Shown piece by piece: positions 28,709 through 39,996 of a stretch of DNA of 64,000 nucleotides. The notes beneath the pieces are model-generated. The model was given only the letters and a program-made list of their open reading frames with translations, was not told the origin of the DNA and ran no database searches. The DNA is from Carpediemonas membranifera. Lineage: Eukaryota > Fornicata. The DNA lies in NCBI GenBank assembly GCA_019828565.1, contig JAHDYR010000037.1, positions 62,001 through 126,000 of the forward strand, read 5' to 3'. Position 1 is the stretch's first letter, and every line of letters starts with the position of its first letter. The translations under genes were made by a program, and so were the position numbers.

Positions 28709-30001
28709 ATGGTGTTCGAGCTAGATAGCGACAAGCTGGAGCGACTTACTTCCTTACCTGGTAATAGTAGACAATATCTGCACGACTTTGAACCTGAAAA
28801 GCTGCAGGTCGTGATCAAAGTTGATGAGCATTATGATATGGAGGTTCCCACCCTGCTAGCGCTCAAGGACAGTCCGCATGTCCTCCCTGTCGTCGATACA
28901 GGTTTTGTCGACCGTGATCCAGCCTTCATGGCTCCTTTGGTCAACTGTACCCCCTTCGCTGGCATCTGCAAGGCTCACTCCAGCGTGCAGTTCCGCTATG
29001 TTTCGCATCTGCTGCAGGCAGTATGCTACATGCATGACCACGGGGTTGTCCATTGCGATATTAAGCCAGACAACTTCCTCTTCAGCAAGAGTCAGAAGGG
29101 ATACCTCATTGATTTTGGGTCTGCAATGAGGAAGCCGGCTAATGGCGACGACAGGTGGGCCATACAACTGAGATTCGCATCCGAGTATCGCGGCACCCAT
29201 GGATATTTGCCCCCAGAGCTTTTCTACGAGTACCTTGTCTCGCGCTCAGTGATTCCTGCTGCACGCGACACCTCCAAGCTCGCGCGCATGACGGCAGGGG
29301 CTCTTTCCGTCACTTCTTATGTCGTGACACCTGCATCGGACATTTACTCTTGCGGTATTGTCATTATGATGCTCGTTAACGGTCTCTCTAAGTCCCCCTT
29401 TGCCGCGAAGGTGCCTGACATGGCGCAGATCGACAACAAGAAGAAGAAAAAGATGCTGAAGCTTGGTAGCTTGCTGAACTGGTGCCAATTCTATGGTGGG
29501 CAGTTGCAGTTGTCACCTCAGGCACAGACACATTTCAAAGATTGCCTCGAGTGTGTCAACGTGAACTCTGAGCTCCCGATTCGCGGCACCACGCCACCTA
29601 CTTGTCTCAGCCTGTACGACCTGGCAATGCAGATGCTCCACTTCGACCCTGCGAAGCGTCCCACTGCTGCCGAATGTCTTGACAAGCTCAAGGTCATCAT
29701 GCGCGTGCATGAATGCGTCGCCAAGCCGAGTCCGCTTCTGTTAGATGATACAGAAGAGGTCACCCTGTCTGCAGCTCAGCGAAAGAGACTGACCGACTGC
29801 TGTCAGCGAGGGTTTGAGGGTCAAGTCTTCTATCGGCGCTGCATAGTGTGTGGTAGAGAGCTTCATGGACGCGAGAACGTCAGCTGTGACACATGCCACA
29901 AGGGATACAGGCAGGTGAGCACCAATAAGTGCGCAAAAGGTGTGCGCGGAAGACTGCACAGGCAGTTTATTGCAATGATTGAGCGGACGAAAAGAGATTG
30001 A
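28709..30001 (+). CDS. Element C protein kinase with C-terminal Cys motif, 430 aa
   Basis: A Ser/Thr kinase is clear: VVIKVDEH (ATP-binding Lys), HCDIKPDN (catalytic loop), YLIDFGSA (DFG), RGTHGYLPPE (activation segment end), ASDIYSCGIVIMML (subdomain IX), and MLHFDPAKRPTAAECL (subdomain XI). The glycine loop is not typical. An insert between GYLPPE and SDIYS, as well as the GTxGYxPPE wording, recalls Cdc7-type kinases, but this is weak. After the kinase domain comes a small Cys cluster (RRCIVCGREL...SCDTCHKGY), like that of other proteins here. TGCACTTTAAG lies about 35 bases before the ATG. Element B is inserted 8 bases after the stop. No kinase is present in A or B. Confidence 0.88.
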   Translation: MVFELDSDKLERLTSLPGNSRQYLHDFEPEKLQVVIKVDEHYDMEVPTLLALKDSPHVLPVVDTGFVDRDPAFMAPLVNCTPFAGICKAHSSVQFRYVSHLLQAVCYMHDHGVVHCDIKPDNFLFSKSQKGYLIDFGSAMRKPANGDDRWAIQLRFASEYRGTHGYLPPELFYEYLVSRSVIPAARDTSKLARMTAGALSVTSYVVTPASDIYSCGIVIMMLVNGLSKSPFAAKVPDMAQIDNKKKKKMLKLGSLLNWCQFYGGQLQLSPQAQTHFKDCLECVNVNSELPIRGTTPPTCLSLYDLAMQMLHFDPAKRPTAAECLDKLKVIMRVHECVAKPSPLLLDDTEEVTLSAAQRKRLTDCCQRGFEGQVFYRRCIVCGRELHGRENVSCDTCHKGYRQVSTNKCAKGVRGRLHRQFIAMIERTKRD

Positions 30002-30084
30002 TACTTTCTGTCATACTGTTAGAATGGCCAGTTAATCCGGGGATATACGGAGGATAAACACCCTTTTGCACAAGAAACTGCAAG

Positions 30085-30187
30085 AAAAAATGAGATTCAC
30101 CCGTATCTTTTTCACTATTTCACACGTTTCACCAACGTTTGTGAAACGTAGAGAAACGTGCGGAAGGTACGGGTAAGTCTCATTTTT
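30085..30187. repeat. Subterminal hairpin at the left end of element B
   Basis: Arms AAAATGAGATTCACCCGTA and TACGGGTAAGTCTCATTTT enclose an inner GTTTCAC/GTGAAAC palindrome (30126-30147). Same design as A 15230-15320 with different arm sequence. Confidence 0.6.
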
Positions 30188-30283
30188 GCTTGCATACGAC
30201 GTGCTAGGGGCATTCTTGTGATTCGTAGGTAGGTGCTGATGTTGCATAACCATTCATTGCTTATTCAAAGTGATAATAACGTG

Positions 30284-30498
30284 CTAGTGGTCTTTAAGTT
30301 GCTGTATTACATCTATAAACATATCTCCTATCTCTTCCAGAACGTGTTGTGTGTCATTCAGCCTCTCATTCACCAACCCCTCGCAATTCAGCCCAGTGAT
30401 GTGATTTCGTATTTCTCGAACAGAATCTTGTATCTTGCCGACTTCATGGAGGCAACTGGTCATATGATTAAGCCTTTCGTTCGTGGATAACCGGAACA
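30284..30498 (-). CDS. Element B small coiled-coil protein, 71 aa
   Basis: Homologue of the A small protein (see 15016-15231): MFRLSTNERLNHMTSCLHEV, then KIQDSVREIRNH and LNDTQHVLEEIGDMFIDVIQ. It has the same place beside the TIR and the same orientation. Two amphipathic helices are likely; function unknown. Confidence 0.7.
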
Positions 30499-30533
30499 TT
30501 GTCGTCAACACCTGCGCAGTTTAAGATGAGAAT

Positions 30534-31754
30534 ATGACGACCAGTGAAACTGCGAAGAAAGCTGAGATTTCGCAGGGCACGTCTTGCGGATCGGATAAGA
30601 GAACAGAGTACCGCCGGCTGTTCGTGACTAGCTTCCTGGAATGCTTTTTCGACGTCGCGGACATCCCAACTATCGGTCTGACGACCTCTGACGTTCATCG
30701 CGCTCTCCTTGGCATGCAGGATGTGATATCGGGCCTCTGCAACGGCTTTCGCAAGATTGCTATTGCAAACTCCGTCAGGCGCACGACTACTGAGCCCATT
30801 CAGGCATTTGTGGCAAGTAGAAAGGGTGGCACAGAGCTCATTGGCACAAAGATACCCTACCTGGTTGTCAGAGACAGAGCAAATGCAGCTGAACACTTGC
30901 AGGAGTTTAGAAACAGGATGTCTGTGCTGTTTCGGGGACTTGGACTCCACGATGTCTCCAGTCTGATCACTTGCACCGGCATTCAATGGCCTCCAGCCGT
31001 TGTAATCAGGATCAAGCATCGCAAGCTCCAGCCTGAGCCACGTACCCCAGCAGAAACACCCGCAGAGACACCCACAAAGACTCCAGTGACAACATTGGTA
31101 CCAAAGCTCAGAAAAAGAGCTGACTTGGCTACCATCAAGCCTGATTCCCCCGTCAAGAAGCTTAATTTTGATGCGCAGATGCATGAGCCTGCTCAGAAGC
31201 GATCGAGGCTCGAAGAGGCTGACTTGAAGGAGGTTGCCGCGATGGTGACGGCTTCACTCTCCACAACTGTCACTGATCTCCTCAAGCAGTCACCCAAGGC
31301 CGTTGAAATGAACGATAAGGTCCCCGACCTCAAGCAAGCGACGTTTCTGAAGCTATATCAGCGTAAGTTACTGTTCGCATGCGCTGTTTGTGCCTCACCT
31401 GAATGGTACTTCAACCCAAACATGAAAAGAAACGAGTATGAAACATGCTATCTCTGCCATCAGTTCATGCATCTTCAGTGTGTCAGAGAGAAGAGGATTG
31501 ATGGTAAGAACAGAAAGGTTTGCGCAGCTTGCAGTCTGGCAGGAAGGTCTAACAGATGTCACGCGTGTATCAAGGACGGAGACAAGTCGACAAAGGACAC
31601 TGGCGTCTGCCGGGCGTGCCTAAACTGGTTCTGCGAAGAGAAACACTTCAGCTATGCTGAGTTCCATCTCGACGGCCAGGACTATCGTGTCAGGTTCTGC
31701 GACCAGTGTATGACTGTCTACCAGAAGGTGGCGGATATGAAGCCAATTGAGTAA
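30534..31754 (+). CDS. Element B PHD-like zinc-finger protein, 406 aa (intact)
   Basis: The only uninterrupted copy of this family in the window. An N-terminal helical domain (RRLFVTSFLECFFDVADIPT; ANSVRRTTTEPIQAF) is followed by a Thr/Pro-rich linker (TPAETPAETPTKTP) and a basic KKRSR-like stretch (QKRSRLEEADLKEV). Two Cys/His clusters follow: FACAVCASPEWYFNP...CYLCHQFMHLQCVRE...VCAACSLAG and NRCHACIKDG...VCRACLNWFCEEKH...RFCDQC. The first fits a PHD-like finger. Likely nuclear; a chromatin reader or the DNA-binding regulator of the element is inference. It starts 36 bases from the divergent small gene and is convergent with the caspase-like gene. Confidence 0.8.
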   Translation: MTTSETAKKAEISQGTSCGSDKRTEYRRLFVTSFLECFFDVADIPTIGLTTSDVHRALLGMQDVISGLCNGFRKIAIANSVRRTTTEPIQAFVASRKGGTELIGTKIPYLVVRDRANAAEHLQEFRNRMSVLFRGLGLHDVSSLITCTGIQWPPAVVIRIKHRKLQPEPRTPAETPAETPTKTPVTTLVPKLRKRADLATIKPDSPVKKLNFDAQMHEPAQKRSRLEEADLKEVAAMVTASLSTTVTDLLKQSPKAVEMNDKVPDLKQATFLKLYQRKLLFACAVCASPEWYFNPNMKRNEYETCYLCHQFMHLQCVREKRIDGKNRKVCAACSLAGRSNRCHACIKDGDKSTKDTGVCRACLNWFCEEKHFSYAEFHLDGQDYRVRFCDQCMTVYQKVADMKPIE

Positions 31755-31777
31755 GTTAAATAGGGAGATTTTGAACT

Positions 31778-32803
31778 TTAAGTGTCTTCCAGTGCCGCTC
31801 TGTGCGCAACTGTCATCTCAGTAATGTAGCGCGCGGCCATAACATCCGCCGGAGATCTCTGCAGTGGTCTATATGCAAGTACCTCAGAAACAAGGTCGAC
31901 CATCTCGGGAAGAGGGATTGGCGTGCGGAACTGAGTGGCTGTGAGGATCTCAATCGCGCCCGGGGTTATGGACATTGATCCATTCGCGATAACCCGTCTC
32001 CCTGCTGTGCCAGGTGCGAGCCCATAGCCGGAGAAGTAACGCGAGACGAAGTGGAGCGGGTTGTCCATGCATGTAGTGCGGTAGAGCCAAAAGCAGTCCT
32101 GCAGGACGAGTTCGTTGGCAAGCATTTTCTCCGGAGTGAGAATGATGCACGTATGCTCGTATGCCTGGGTCGAAATGGACTGCTTAAGCAGAGAGAACTC
32201 GCTATTGTCCGCTCCGGTACAGGTGGCGAAGTAGATGAGCCGAACCCGGCTGGTGGTGACGAGGGATGGCTCACGGAAAGCGAAGAGGATCATCTGTACG
32301 ATATCGTGAAGGTACAGGAACTCGTTAGCGCTCGCATTAACGATCATTCTCGACGTTGTGGTCTCGCTGTGGCCAGAAACAACCCAGAATGTCTCGAAAT
32401 TGGCGAATTCTGCAGCCAACTGTTGCAGTATGGAGCCGAGGTGGGTCGTCGAGACGAAACTGACGGCAACCGTGGTGAGCCATTCGTCGCTGACGAGATC
32501 GAGGATGGCCTTCATGCGCTTGTGGTACCCCTCGGAGCCAGCAAGCCCGGTGACAGTGAAGACCGGGTTCGCACAAGTAGGTGCTTCGAAGCCATGGACT
32601 GGCTCGAGCAGGATAACGATGCGGCGGTTCACAAGCTTGCTCAGGGTGAAGGGGCAGTCATGTGTGTACCTGATTCCGTCATATTCCTTCAGGCCCTGGT
32701 TGCGAAGGTCAGAACGCGGCCTAGTGATTCCACAGACGCATTCATACGTGAGAGGATGGTCGCTGATGCGTCTGGTACCGAATTTGCCAAATTTCCTCTC
32801 CAT
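31778..32803 (-). CDS. Element B caspase-like peptidase, 341 aa
   Basis: Intact. The start MERKFGKFGTRRIS at 32803 lies 4 bases after a hairpin (32808-32840), as in A. Candidate dyad FWVVSGHSET (His) and IYFATCTGAD (Cys); Cys pair YECVCG and CPF at the N-terminus. Strong similarity to A continues to the C-terminus (RYFSGYGLAPGTAGRRVIAN; RTPIPLPEM). The long conserved region after the Cys is unusual for a plain caspase p10 and may be a specific domain. Activity not shown. Confidence 0.66.
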   Translation of the reverse strand: MERKFGKFGTRRISDHPLTYECVCGITRPRSDLRNQGLKEYDGIRYTHDCPFTLSKLVNRRIVILLEPVHGFEAPTCANPVFTVTGLAGSEGYHKRMKAILDLVSDEWLTTVAVSFVSTTHLGSILQQLAAEFANFETFWVVSGHSETTTSRMIVNASANEFLYLHDIVQMILFAFREPSLVTTSRVRLIYFATCTGADNSEFSLLKQSISTQAYEHTCIILTPEKMLANELVLQDCFWLYRTTCMDNPLHFVSRYFSGYGLAPGTAGRRVIANGSMSITPGAIEILTATQFRTPIPLPEMVDLVSEVLAYRPLQRSPADVMAARYITEMTVAHRAALEDT

Positions 32804-32807
32804 TTGG

Positions 32808-32840
32808 CAACTACCACTTTTTTTCCAACACTGGTAGTTG
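32808..32840. promoter_or_regulatory. CTACCA hairpin before B caspase-like gene
   Basis: Arms CAACTACCA and TGGTAGTTG around a T-run/CCAACA spacer. The same arms occur before the B GNAT gene (49777-49808) with the A/T-run in the opposite sense relative to the gene. The element A counterpart has TGTGCCA arms. Confidence 0.68.
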
Positions 32841-32988
32841 GCCGAACCAGCTATAGGGAAGGATATGGACCACAATAAGCAAGCATTCTGGTGTTACAGA
32901 TAAGATATTGTATGTGTGTCCTTTACGGTGTGAGACGGCCCCATCAATCCCGAGAAATACCGCGTGTCCGTTTGCAAAAAAAAATCAG

Positions 32989-33798
32989 ATGGCGAGAAGA
33001 AAGGCGCTCCCACCAAAGCCGCAGCCTGGGGGTATCAGAATACCCATTACGTCCACTGCGGGCAAGACGCCGCCGTCTGCGCCTTCAAATGATTCTCAGG
33101 AGGATTCCTCAAGCGAAGATTCCATCATTGAATCCGTTGTGCATACTCAGGCACTGCATCCGGATCTGGTCGCCGCGATCTACCCAAACACTCCCGAGGA
33201 GTCGATCAGGGGAGCTTAAGGAGGCCGAGAAGGACCTTACTCCCCTCGAACCCCCGAGTTGGTTATCCACCCGGCTGACCCACCCCTCCATTGCCGTTGA
33301 GGTGCAGCCTTGTCTGGCTCCCGACCACACGGACGTGGGTAGAGGCCTCATTGCAACTGCCGCAATTGAGCCCGGAAAGCTCCTCGGCATTTACGCCGGT
33401 AGGATTGTGTCCGACGAGGACTACCACGCGAATAACAGCAACATGGTGTTTGTTCATTGTTCATTATGCCTTTACACAGCATTTCATTCGACGCTAGCAA
33501 CCTTCACGTCGACGCAGGCGAAGGTGAAGGCATTGGTGTACACCTCATCAACCACAGTGAGAGTGACACCAACTGCCAGTTCACCAACCGTTTGCTCAAG
33601 GACCTTCCAGTCCTTGCGGTTGAGTCGACGAACGTCATTCAGGCCGAAGAGTTTCTTCGTATCAGTTACGGCGAGATCTTCTTTGATGCGGGTGAGGTCT
33701 TAACCATTGCTAGGTTCCCGAGTCTGCCCATTTCTCATCCGAACTATCTCACAAGGTTCCTGGAGCAGTATCCGGCACTCAAGAAGCGGAAGAAATGA
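32989..33798 (+). CDS. Element B SET-domain protein (frame-broken)
   Basis: Starts MARRKALPPKPQP, like A. SET motifs: GRGLIATAAIEPGKLLGIYAGRIV, VHLINHSESDTNCQF, EEFLRISYGEIFF, C-terminal basic KKRKK. Two frame breaks: +1 near 33212 (after SIRG) and -1 near 33455 (between FVHC and IMPLHS, a missing T relative to A). The second looks like plain decay. Convergent with the OTU C-terminal exon, 35 bp apart. Confidence 0.72.
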
Positions 33799-33833
33799 AT
33801 TAAAATGTCAAAACATCTCTTTTTTACTCGGGA

Positions 33834-33954
33834 ACTCCACGCTTAACGTCCTCGGCATCAACAACTCTCTTTTCGCGATCCTTATCGACTGCCTTGCGCT
33901 TGATATAAGTCGTATGAGCCTTTCTCTTACCACCCTTTGAACGTTTGCGGACAA
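33834..33954 (-). pseudogene. C-terminal end of the element B OTU gene, cut off by A2
   Basis: Minus-strand frame starting directly at the A2 insertion: VRKRSKGGKRKAHTTYIKRK, continuing acidic/basic to a TAA at 33834-33836. With A2 and one AA duplication removed, it continues HATLF of the main OTU part (45299-47345) in frame. It corresponds to the basic tail of the A OTU protein. Confidence 0.8.
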
Positions 33955-34106
33955 CATACTGTAAGAATGGCTAGAGTCTCCCGGGAGATACCCTGGAGAT
34001 ACTCCAAAAAGTGCAAGAAAAAATGAGATTCACTAGAATCTGTTTCACATTTCACATATTTCACAAGAATATGTGAAATGAGAAGCAAAGCTAGTGAATG
34101 TCATTT

Positions 34107-34322
34107 TTACTTGTCCCTCATCGTCTGTATGGCATCTATAAACAAATCACGTATCTCTTGCAGCAGAAACTCTGTGTCATTCACCCTTTTGTTGATTTCT
34201 TCTTCCTTTCGCAAGCCCTGAGCAGTTTTTCGGATTATTTTGTAAGAATCTTGTACTTTGGCAACTTCCACGAGCCCTGACGTTACCGTTTCTACCTTTT
34301 GGTGGCTAGTTGCTCGAATCAT
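34107..34322 (-). CDS. A2 small coiled-coil protein, 71 aa
   Basis: Identical in sequence to the A1 gene at 15016-15231. Confidence 0.7.
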   Translation of the reverse strand: MIRATSHQKVETVTSGLVEVAKVQDSYKIIRKTAQGLRKEEEINKRVNDTEFLLQEIRDLFIDAIQTMRDK

Positions 34323-34417
34323 GATCGACAAATGTCGCAGTTTTAGGTATTGTCAATGCCAGGAGTCTACGTAAATAGACAAATGTAACAACGTAAACAG
34401 CTTGGATAGAAATTCTC

Positions 34418-35642
34418 ATGAATTCAGAAGTGTCTGTACCAGAACCTATTGCTGCTACGCCCCCCATCAGACAGTATGGCAACAGTAAGCTCGCAAATCT
34501 CCGTCGTTCATTTGTTACAGCCGTTGTTTCTTCAGTATTTGAGGACGACGAGGCAACTGACCTCGGCTTGAGTGCACGCGACATCCATAAGGTACTTCTG
34601 GAGGTCCAGCGCAGGGTCGCCGCCGAATGCCCTGGGTTCAAGTCAATTGAACTCCGGGAACAGGTCAGGCGGACGACTGTTGTCGGCGTTACTACGTTTA
34701 TAACAGCAGTTAGACCCTCTGCGGAGTACAATGGCTCTGTCATGCAGCACATTGCTGTCCGTAGTCAGCCCTGCCATGCCGAGTTCCGCCAGATGCTCTC
34801 AGAAGTTCTCTCAGATGCTGGACTGAACGATGTTTCCGACTCAATCAGCCTTGAGAACTTGCCTGTGATCAACCGGGTGAGATATAAGCCTGTCAAGCAA
34901 AAGGCAACGGTCAAATCGACCCCCGACTACGATGATCAAGGCAGAGATCCCACCGATACGGTCGACTACGCAACTGTCTTCACTTGGTGTTGGTGATGAA
35001 GCAGACACACCTCAGTCAACGACAGATCGATCGGTGCCGGTTCGGAAGAAGATCGTCTTTGACGACGAGGAAGCCAAGCGACCCAGGCTTGGTGACGACG
35101 ATCTGCAGCAGGTGTCTAACAACGTGTCCGATGCTGTTGTTGACCGTATTAAGGTCCTGATCAACGACGTTGTCTCAGAGACCCGTGTGAGAGACCCGCC
35201 TACCGAACCCGAGACATGTAAGACGACTTTCCTTAGCCTTCATCAGCGCAAAATGCTGTTTGGATGTCTTGTGTGTGGTACCCCCGAGTGGTTCTTCAAT
35301 CCAGACGGCACTACGTTCAGGAGATGCTGTGCTTGCAAAGGTTTCCTGCACGAGCAATGTGTCAGGACGAAGGGCAAGAAGGACTACTGTCCCGCGTGCT
35401 ATATTACCGGCTCTAGCAACAAGTGCCAGGCGTGCAAAAAGGGCCTAAGATCCAAGAACACGAAGAAAGCAGAAGAACAGGCTTCTACTCTTCTTTGCTG
35501 CCGAGGCTGTCACTGGTGGTACTGTGAGCATTGCTCTGAGGAAGTGCAGTACACCATTGATGGCAAGTTGTACATCGTTCCCCTCTGCAGCAAATGTAAG
35601 GTTGTCTATAAGCGAGTAGAGGGCATGAGACCGATTGTTTAG
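34418..35642 (+). CDS. A2 PHD-like zinc-finger protein (two overlapping frames)
   Basis: Copy of A1 13696-14920. The same +1 shift is needed in the overlap 34932-34996. Just upstream of it A2 differs from A1 by one A fewer and one C more (34901-34924), changes that compensate each other, so both copies enter the overlap in the same frame. Confidence 0.7.
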
Positions 35643-35685
35643 TGTTTAGTGAGAGATGATCATAAATTGTATATATATCTGTTTA

Positions 35686-36691
35686 CTACACGTCTCTCTC
35701 AAGCGCACGGGTCATCATGCTTATGTATCGATCATTCATAAGTCTTCTCTGGTCGGTTCTTAACGGGTCATACTCGTTGACATCAGAAACGATGTCTTGC
35801 ATTTCAGGAAGAGGAATGGGCCGGGCATAGCTAGTCTCAGACATGATGACCCTGGCCTCGTTGGGAAATGACAAGGAACCATTGGCTATAATCCGTCTTC
35901 CTGCTGAGCCAGGCGCGAAACGATAGCCAGAGAAGTACTTCGTCAGAAAGAAAAGAGGATTGTCGAGGCATGTCACGCGGTAGAGCCAATAGGCGTCCTG
36001 GAGAACAAGCTCATGCGCCAGAACCTTCTCAGGAGTGAGGATAATGCATGTGTTCTTGTACTTGGCTGTCGAAATAGCACTGCACAGCTGAGACTCCTCA
36101 GATCTGTCGAGTCCGGAGCAGGTGGCAAAGTAAATCAGACGCACACGCGTCGATCTCACCAAGGAAGGGCTCTCGAATGACCTGAGGATGAGCTGGACCA
36201 GATCATGGTGATACAGAAACTCGTTCGTAGACGTATCAATGATCATACGCGACGTTTCTGTATCAGAATGACCCGATATCACCCAGTAAGTGTCGAAGTT
36301 AGAGTACTGCGACGCCAACTCCCTCAAGTACCTCGGCCAGATGGGACGTAGACTTAAAGGTGCGGGCAACGGCAGTCAGCCACTCATCATCAACGAGCTC
36401 TAGAGCCGTCTTGAGCTTGAAATGATAGCCAGATGAGTTGGCAAGACTTTCCACGCGGAAGACGGGGTAGGGCTGAGTCGGGGTCTCGAAACCATGCAGC
36501 GGCTCGATGGTGATTAGCACCCGTCGGTTAATCAACTTCTCTGTTGTAAAAGGACACTCGTGAGAGGAAGAAGACTTGAAACCGATCCCGCGATGTCCAC
36601 GCCTGAGCTGAACCTTACCACAGACACATTCAAAGACTTCTTGGTCCTTACTGATGCGTCGCGTGCCGAATTCTCCGTATTTCTCGTCCAT
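35686..36691 (-). pseudogene. A2 caspase-like gene with one frameshift
   Basis: Copy of A1 12648-13652 but with an extra G near 36323 (EVLEE becomes EVLEGVG), which breaks the frame upstream of the candidate His. The A1 copy is intact, so this is a private mutation or a consensus error. The TGTGCCA hairpin is kept (36697-36726), with one more base in the A/T-run. Confidence 0.7.
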
Positions 36692-36886
36692 TTGCAATGT
36701 GCCATTTTTTTTTCATGAATGGCACATTTTGATTTGAAGCAAAGGACAAGCTTTTGATCCAAGTAAAGAGGTATACCTTCATTGCTACACTATTTATGCA
36801 TGCTACTGCAGCATTGTTCGGATCTGATCAGCGATGCGCCTGTTCTTCGGATCGGGAGTTGCGAGAAAAAAAAAGAGAACGAAGAT

Positions 36887-37891
36887 ATGGCGAGAAGAAA
36901 GATGCCCGCAAGGAAGCAGCAACCGGTAGGTAAGAGAAGGACTCAAAATCCACCCAACAAGACTTTTTGAGTCATCTGCTTCTCCGCAGGATCAACGTCC
37001 TGCGGAAACGACTGTAACGGCAGCATCACCTCCTCCTCCGCCTCCCGAGTCGCCCGAGGATGGTAAGGAGCAAGATTCTCCTCCTCCTCCGCCTCCCGAG
37101 TCGCCTTCCCATTCATCCAGCTCGTCTGAAGCCGAGGAGGACTCCGTCGAGGGGTCCGTCATGCACGTCCACCCTAGGTGGACGCATGTTTACCCGGGTT
37201 CAGACCTGCAGGACGTCAAGCGGCTGATTTCGGATGAGATAAGCCTTCAGGCCATTCCTGCTCCGGCCTGGATCTCATCCGAGACCCGTTGCGACCCCCC
37301 GTCTGACCCAGGAGCCCGACCATCCGGCCCTCAATCGGACGCAGAGCGTCGGCCGAGGCATGATTGCCACTGAGGATATCTCAGCTGGCACATGTCTCGG
37401 CATATACTTCGGGAAGCTGATTCCCGATGCTGAGACGGCCAGCAACAACGGCCAGATGGTGTTTGTTTCGCATATTCCATTACCATTACACAGCATGTCA
37501 TTCGCTGACAGTCAGGTCGCCGTCGATGCCATGTCGGCCGCAGCGGGTGTCCACCTGATTAACCACAGCCCTGACGATGTCAACTGTGAGTTCGTGGACG
37601 TCTTGGTGGATGGCCTGCCAGTGATATCGGTCAGGGCCACTGCCAACATCGTTCGCGGCGAGTTCTTGCGCATCGATTATGGCGAGACCTACTTTGAGGC
37701 CGATGAAGAGGAGCACCCGGTTGCTCGCTTCAAGAGTCTCGCCATAGATGACCCTCACTACCTCGCTCGAAAGGTGGAGCAGTTCAAAAATACTGCAGGT
37801 CAAGCCGCAGCCCCGCAAGCGGAAGACCAAGTCCAACCCCGCCCGTAAGCGCTTCCACACTGCGCGCATGACTCAAGGCAAGAGTGAATAA
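36887..37891 (+). CDS. A2 SET-domain protein (frame-broken)
   Basis: Copy of A1 11454-12456. Starts MARRKMPARKQQPVGKRRT without the A1 extra G. An extra T after TTT near 36966 (KTF then ESSAS) gives a +1 change, extra bases are present near 37297, and an extra A near 37790 alters the C-terminus. SET motifs are intact in 37345-37750. Confidence 0.7.
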
Positions 37892-37921
37892 ACTTGAAGA
37901 GATATCAATTCAATCAATCAT

Positions 37922-39296
37922 TTATGAGCGGGTGACATCCTCCGGACGAGTAGCACGCTTCTCGGGCTCTGCGGCAGCTGCCTTGCGCTTGCGGTCCGGA
38001 AGACTGTAGACACAGGCATGACGATTCTCGATGACGATGAACTGAGTGAGCTTCATGCTCTCACAAAGACCTAAGATCTTGTCCAGCGTCGCATCCTGGA
38101 TGGGCAAGAACTCTGAATCTTCCCAACCTTTGTGGACCCAGAGGCAGGTAAGGTCCTCGTCGATCTGGGTGATGATTACCGGAGTGTGACTCAGCTCTAC
38201 ACTGGCCTGGATGGCCTCATGGTCTGCCCAGGGGAAAGGGGAGCCAGGCATCTCAGAGAACGGGTCGCCCTCGAACCCCTTGCCCTCACAGAAGGATCGG
38301 ATGTCCTCGTACAGCTGAAGCTTCTCACCAACAGTAGGCTGGGACCCAGTCCTGATGAGATGCATGGCGCTGAGAATGCATGAGCCATCCCCAGGCACCT
38401 CAGACCGCTTCAGAGAGCTTGTATCGTTCTTAAACTTCTTAGCGGTCTTCTCCATGATGGTCTGGACGTCATCTTTGGGGTCTGCGGCCACCAAAGCCTC
38501 CCGATCCAGGTCTATGACCTCAGCCTCCTTCTTCAAGGGCACAAGCTTCTCCGTCTCGAGCTTTTCAATCTTGGCCCGGGCTCGCCAAAGCTCCCTCTTC
38601 AAATCACGGATCGCACCGTTGTGTTCCACGGCAAGATGGCGGCGCAGGAGGCGCGATGTGCCACTTCAGGGTACTTCTGTGGACGGGAGAGTCCATCAGA
38701 AGCGCGTCCAGGTGCCTTATCCGGTCGAACTGCACGTCGACCGGGTCCGACAGCTCAGGCTCGGCGTTGTTCTTGAACGAACGGACGACCCCCGACCTTC
38801 CTGGCTTCACCTTGCGCATTATGCGCTCACGGAGCAGCGAAAGGACTGAATAAGCAGGAGTTATTTGGAGTACTTACCTCCAACGTCGTGCTCGTGATCC
38901 GAAGACACTTCTCGGCGGACCTTCTGGACAAGGCTGTCGTAGGCATGATCTCCCATGACCTTCTTCAGCTCAGCCGATGTCGTGATCAGCTCAAGCTGAG
39001 CCTCGGCAGTTTCTCTTAGGTGCAGGATAAGGTGAGGCGACCTGAAGAGCTTGCGAAGCGTTTTCCAGCCAATATCTGTGTAAAAAGGTATGGGGAAAGT
39101 ACTTACGATCACGAAGAAGGGCGGTGAGGATCTTGTCATCGGGCAGAAGGAACTTACGAAGAAGTGAGCACTTGATCATCTCCTGCGCGTTTGATGAGGC
39201 CTGACTGATCTCAGCGCTGTCATAGAAGATAAAGAACTGCTTACCAAACGTTTTCGAACGCTTCAAGAGCATGTAGAAGTCGAAAACCGATTGCAT
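37922..39296 (-). CDS. A2 OTU-like peptidase (three exons, one frameshift)
   Basis: Copy of A1 10049-11423 with introns at 39076-39106 and 38846-38877. A2 has the correct G-run where A1 is broken, but one extra A near 38664 (DSPVHRSTL then frame change). Taking the intact version at each position gives one continuous gene, so the common ancestor of A1 and A2 had an intact OTU gene. Confidence 0.72.
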
Positions 39297-39996
39297 GATT
39301 ATAAGGCTCTCAGGACCTAATGAAAAATTCATAAGGCTCTGAGAGCCTAATAAACCATGCGGAAAAAATGACCAGTATCAGTAGGCAACGGCGCGCGGGA
39401 GATTCATTAGGCTCTGAGAGCCTTATACACGATTTCGAATTGGTGTATAAGGCTCTGAGAGCCTTATGAACTCAGAGGAGGTCCTCGGGGCACTTCGGTG
39501 CAGAATTTTGATTGGGCATCTGATTGGACCATGGGGCGGATGCTCAGAGGGATGAATGCGAGCTCAATGGAGACCATTGGACATGTCAGAGATGGCATGT
39601 CCAGGTGAAGGTCCATCATGGAAGGAGCCATTCACGATAAGTCTTCTAAATGTTGTGTTGCGAGCGTCTGAAGGGCTTTCTCTGGATACCGACCAAGATG
39701 GAGGTCACGTGGATCAACGGACGATAATTGCGGTATTCTGGCCTTGTATGCCACTCTTAAATCCATTGTTTGATCCATTCCCGCGTTTATAGTTCATCTC
39801 AACGCTTCCTCGACGAGTTACAATTGTTGATGTTGTTTAGGTTCTATTACAGGCCATTCGAGGCCACAGAGCTCTCATGATGTTGTTTTAGTGATATACA
39901 CATGCTTGCCAGCGTTTGAGGATCGATACTCTTCTCCTTTCTTCGTTTGGTTTTCTAATTTCGTTGCGAGCATAAAGTGCACCTTGAAGAAACGTT
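39297..39996. promoter_or_regulatory. A2 divergent intergenic region
   Basis: Copy of 9347-10048: four GGCTCTCAGAGCC-type palindromes before OTU and the 66-bp block at 39678-39743. No gene. Confidence 0.6.
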
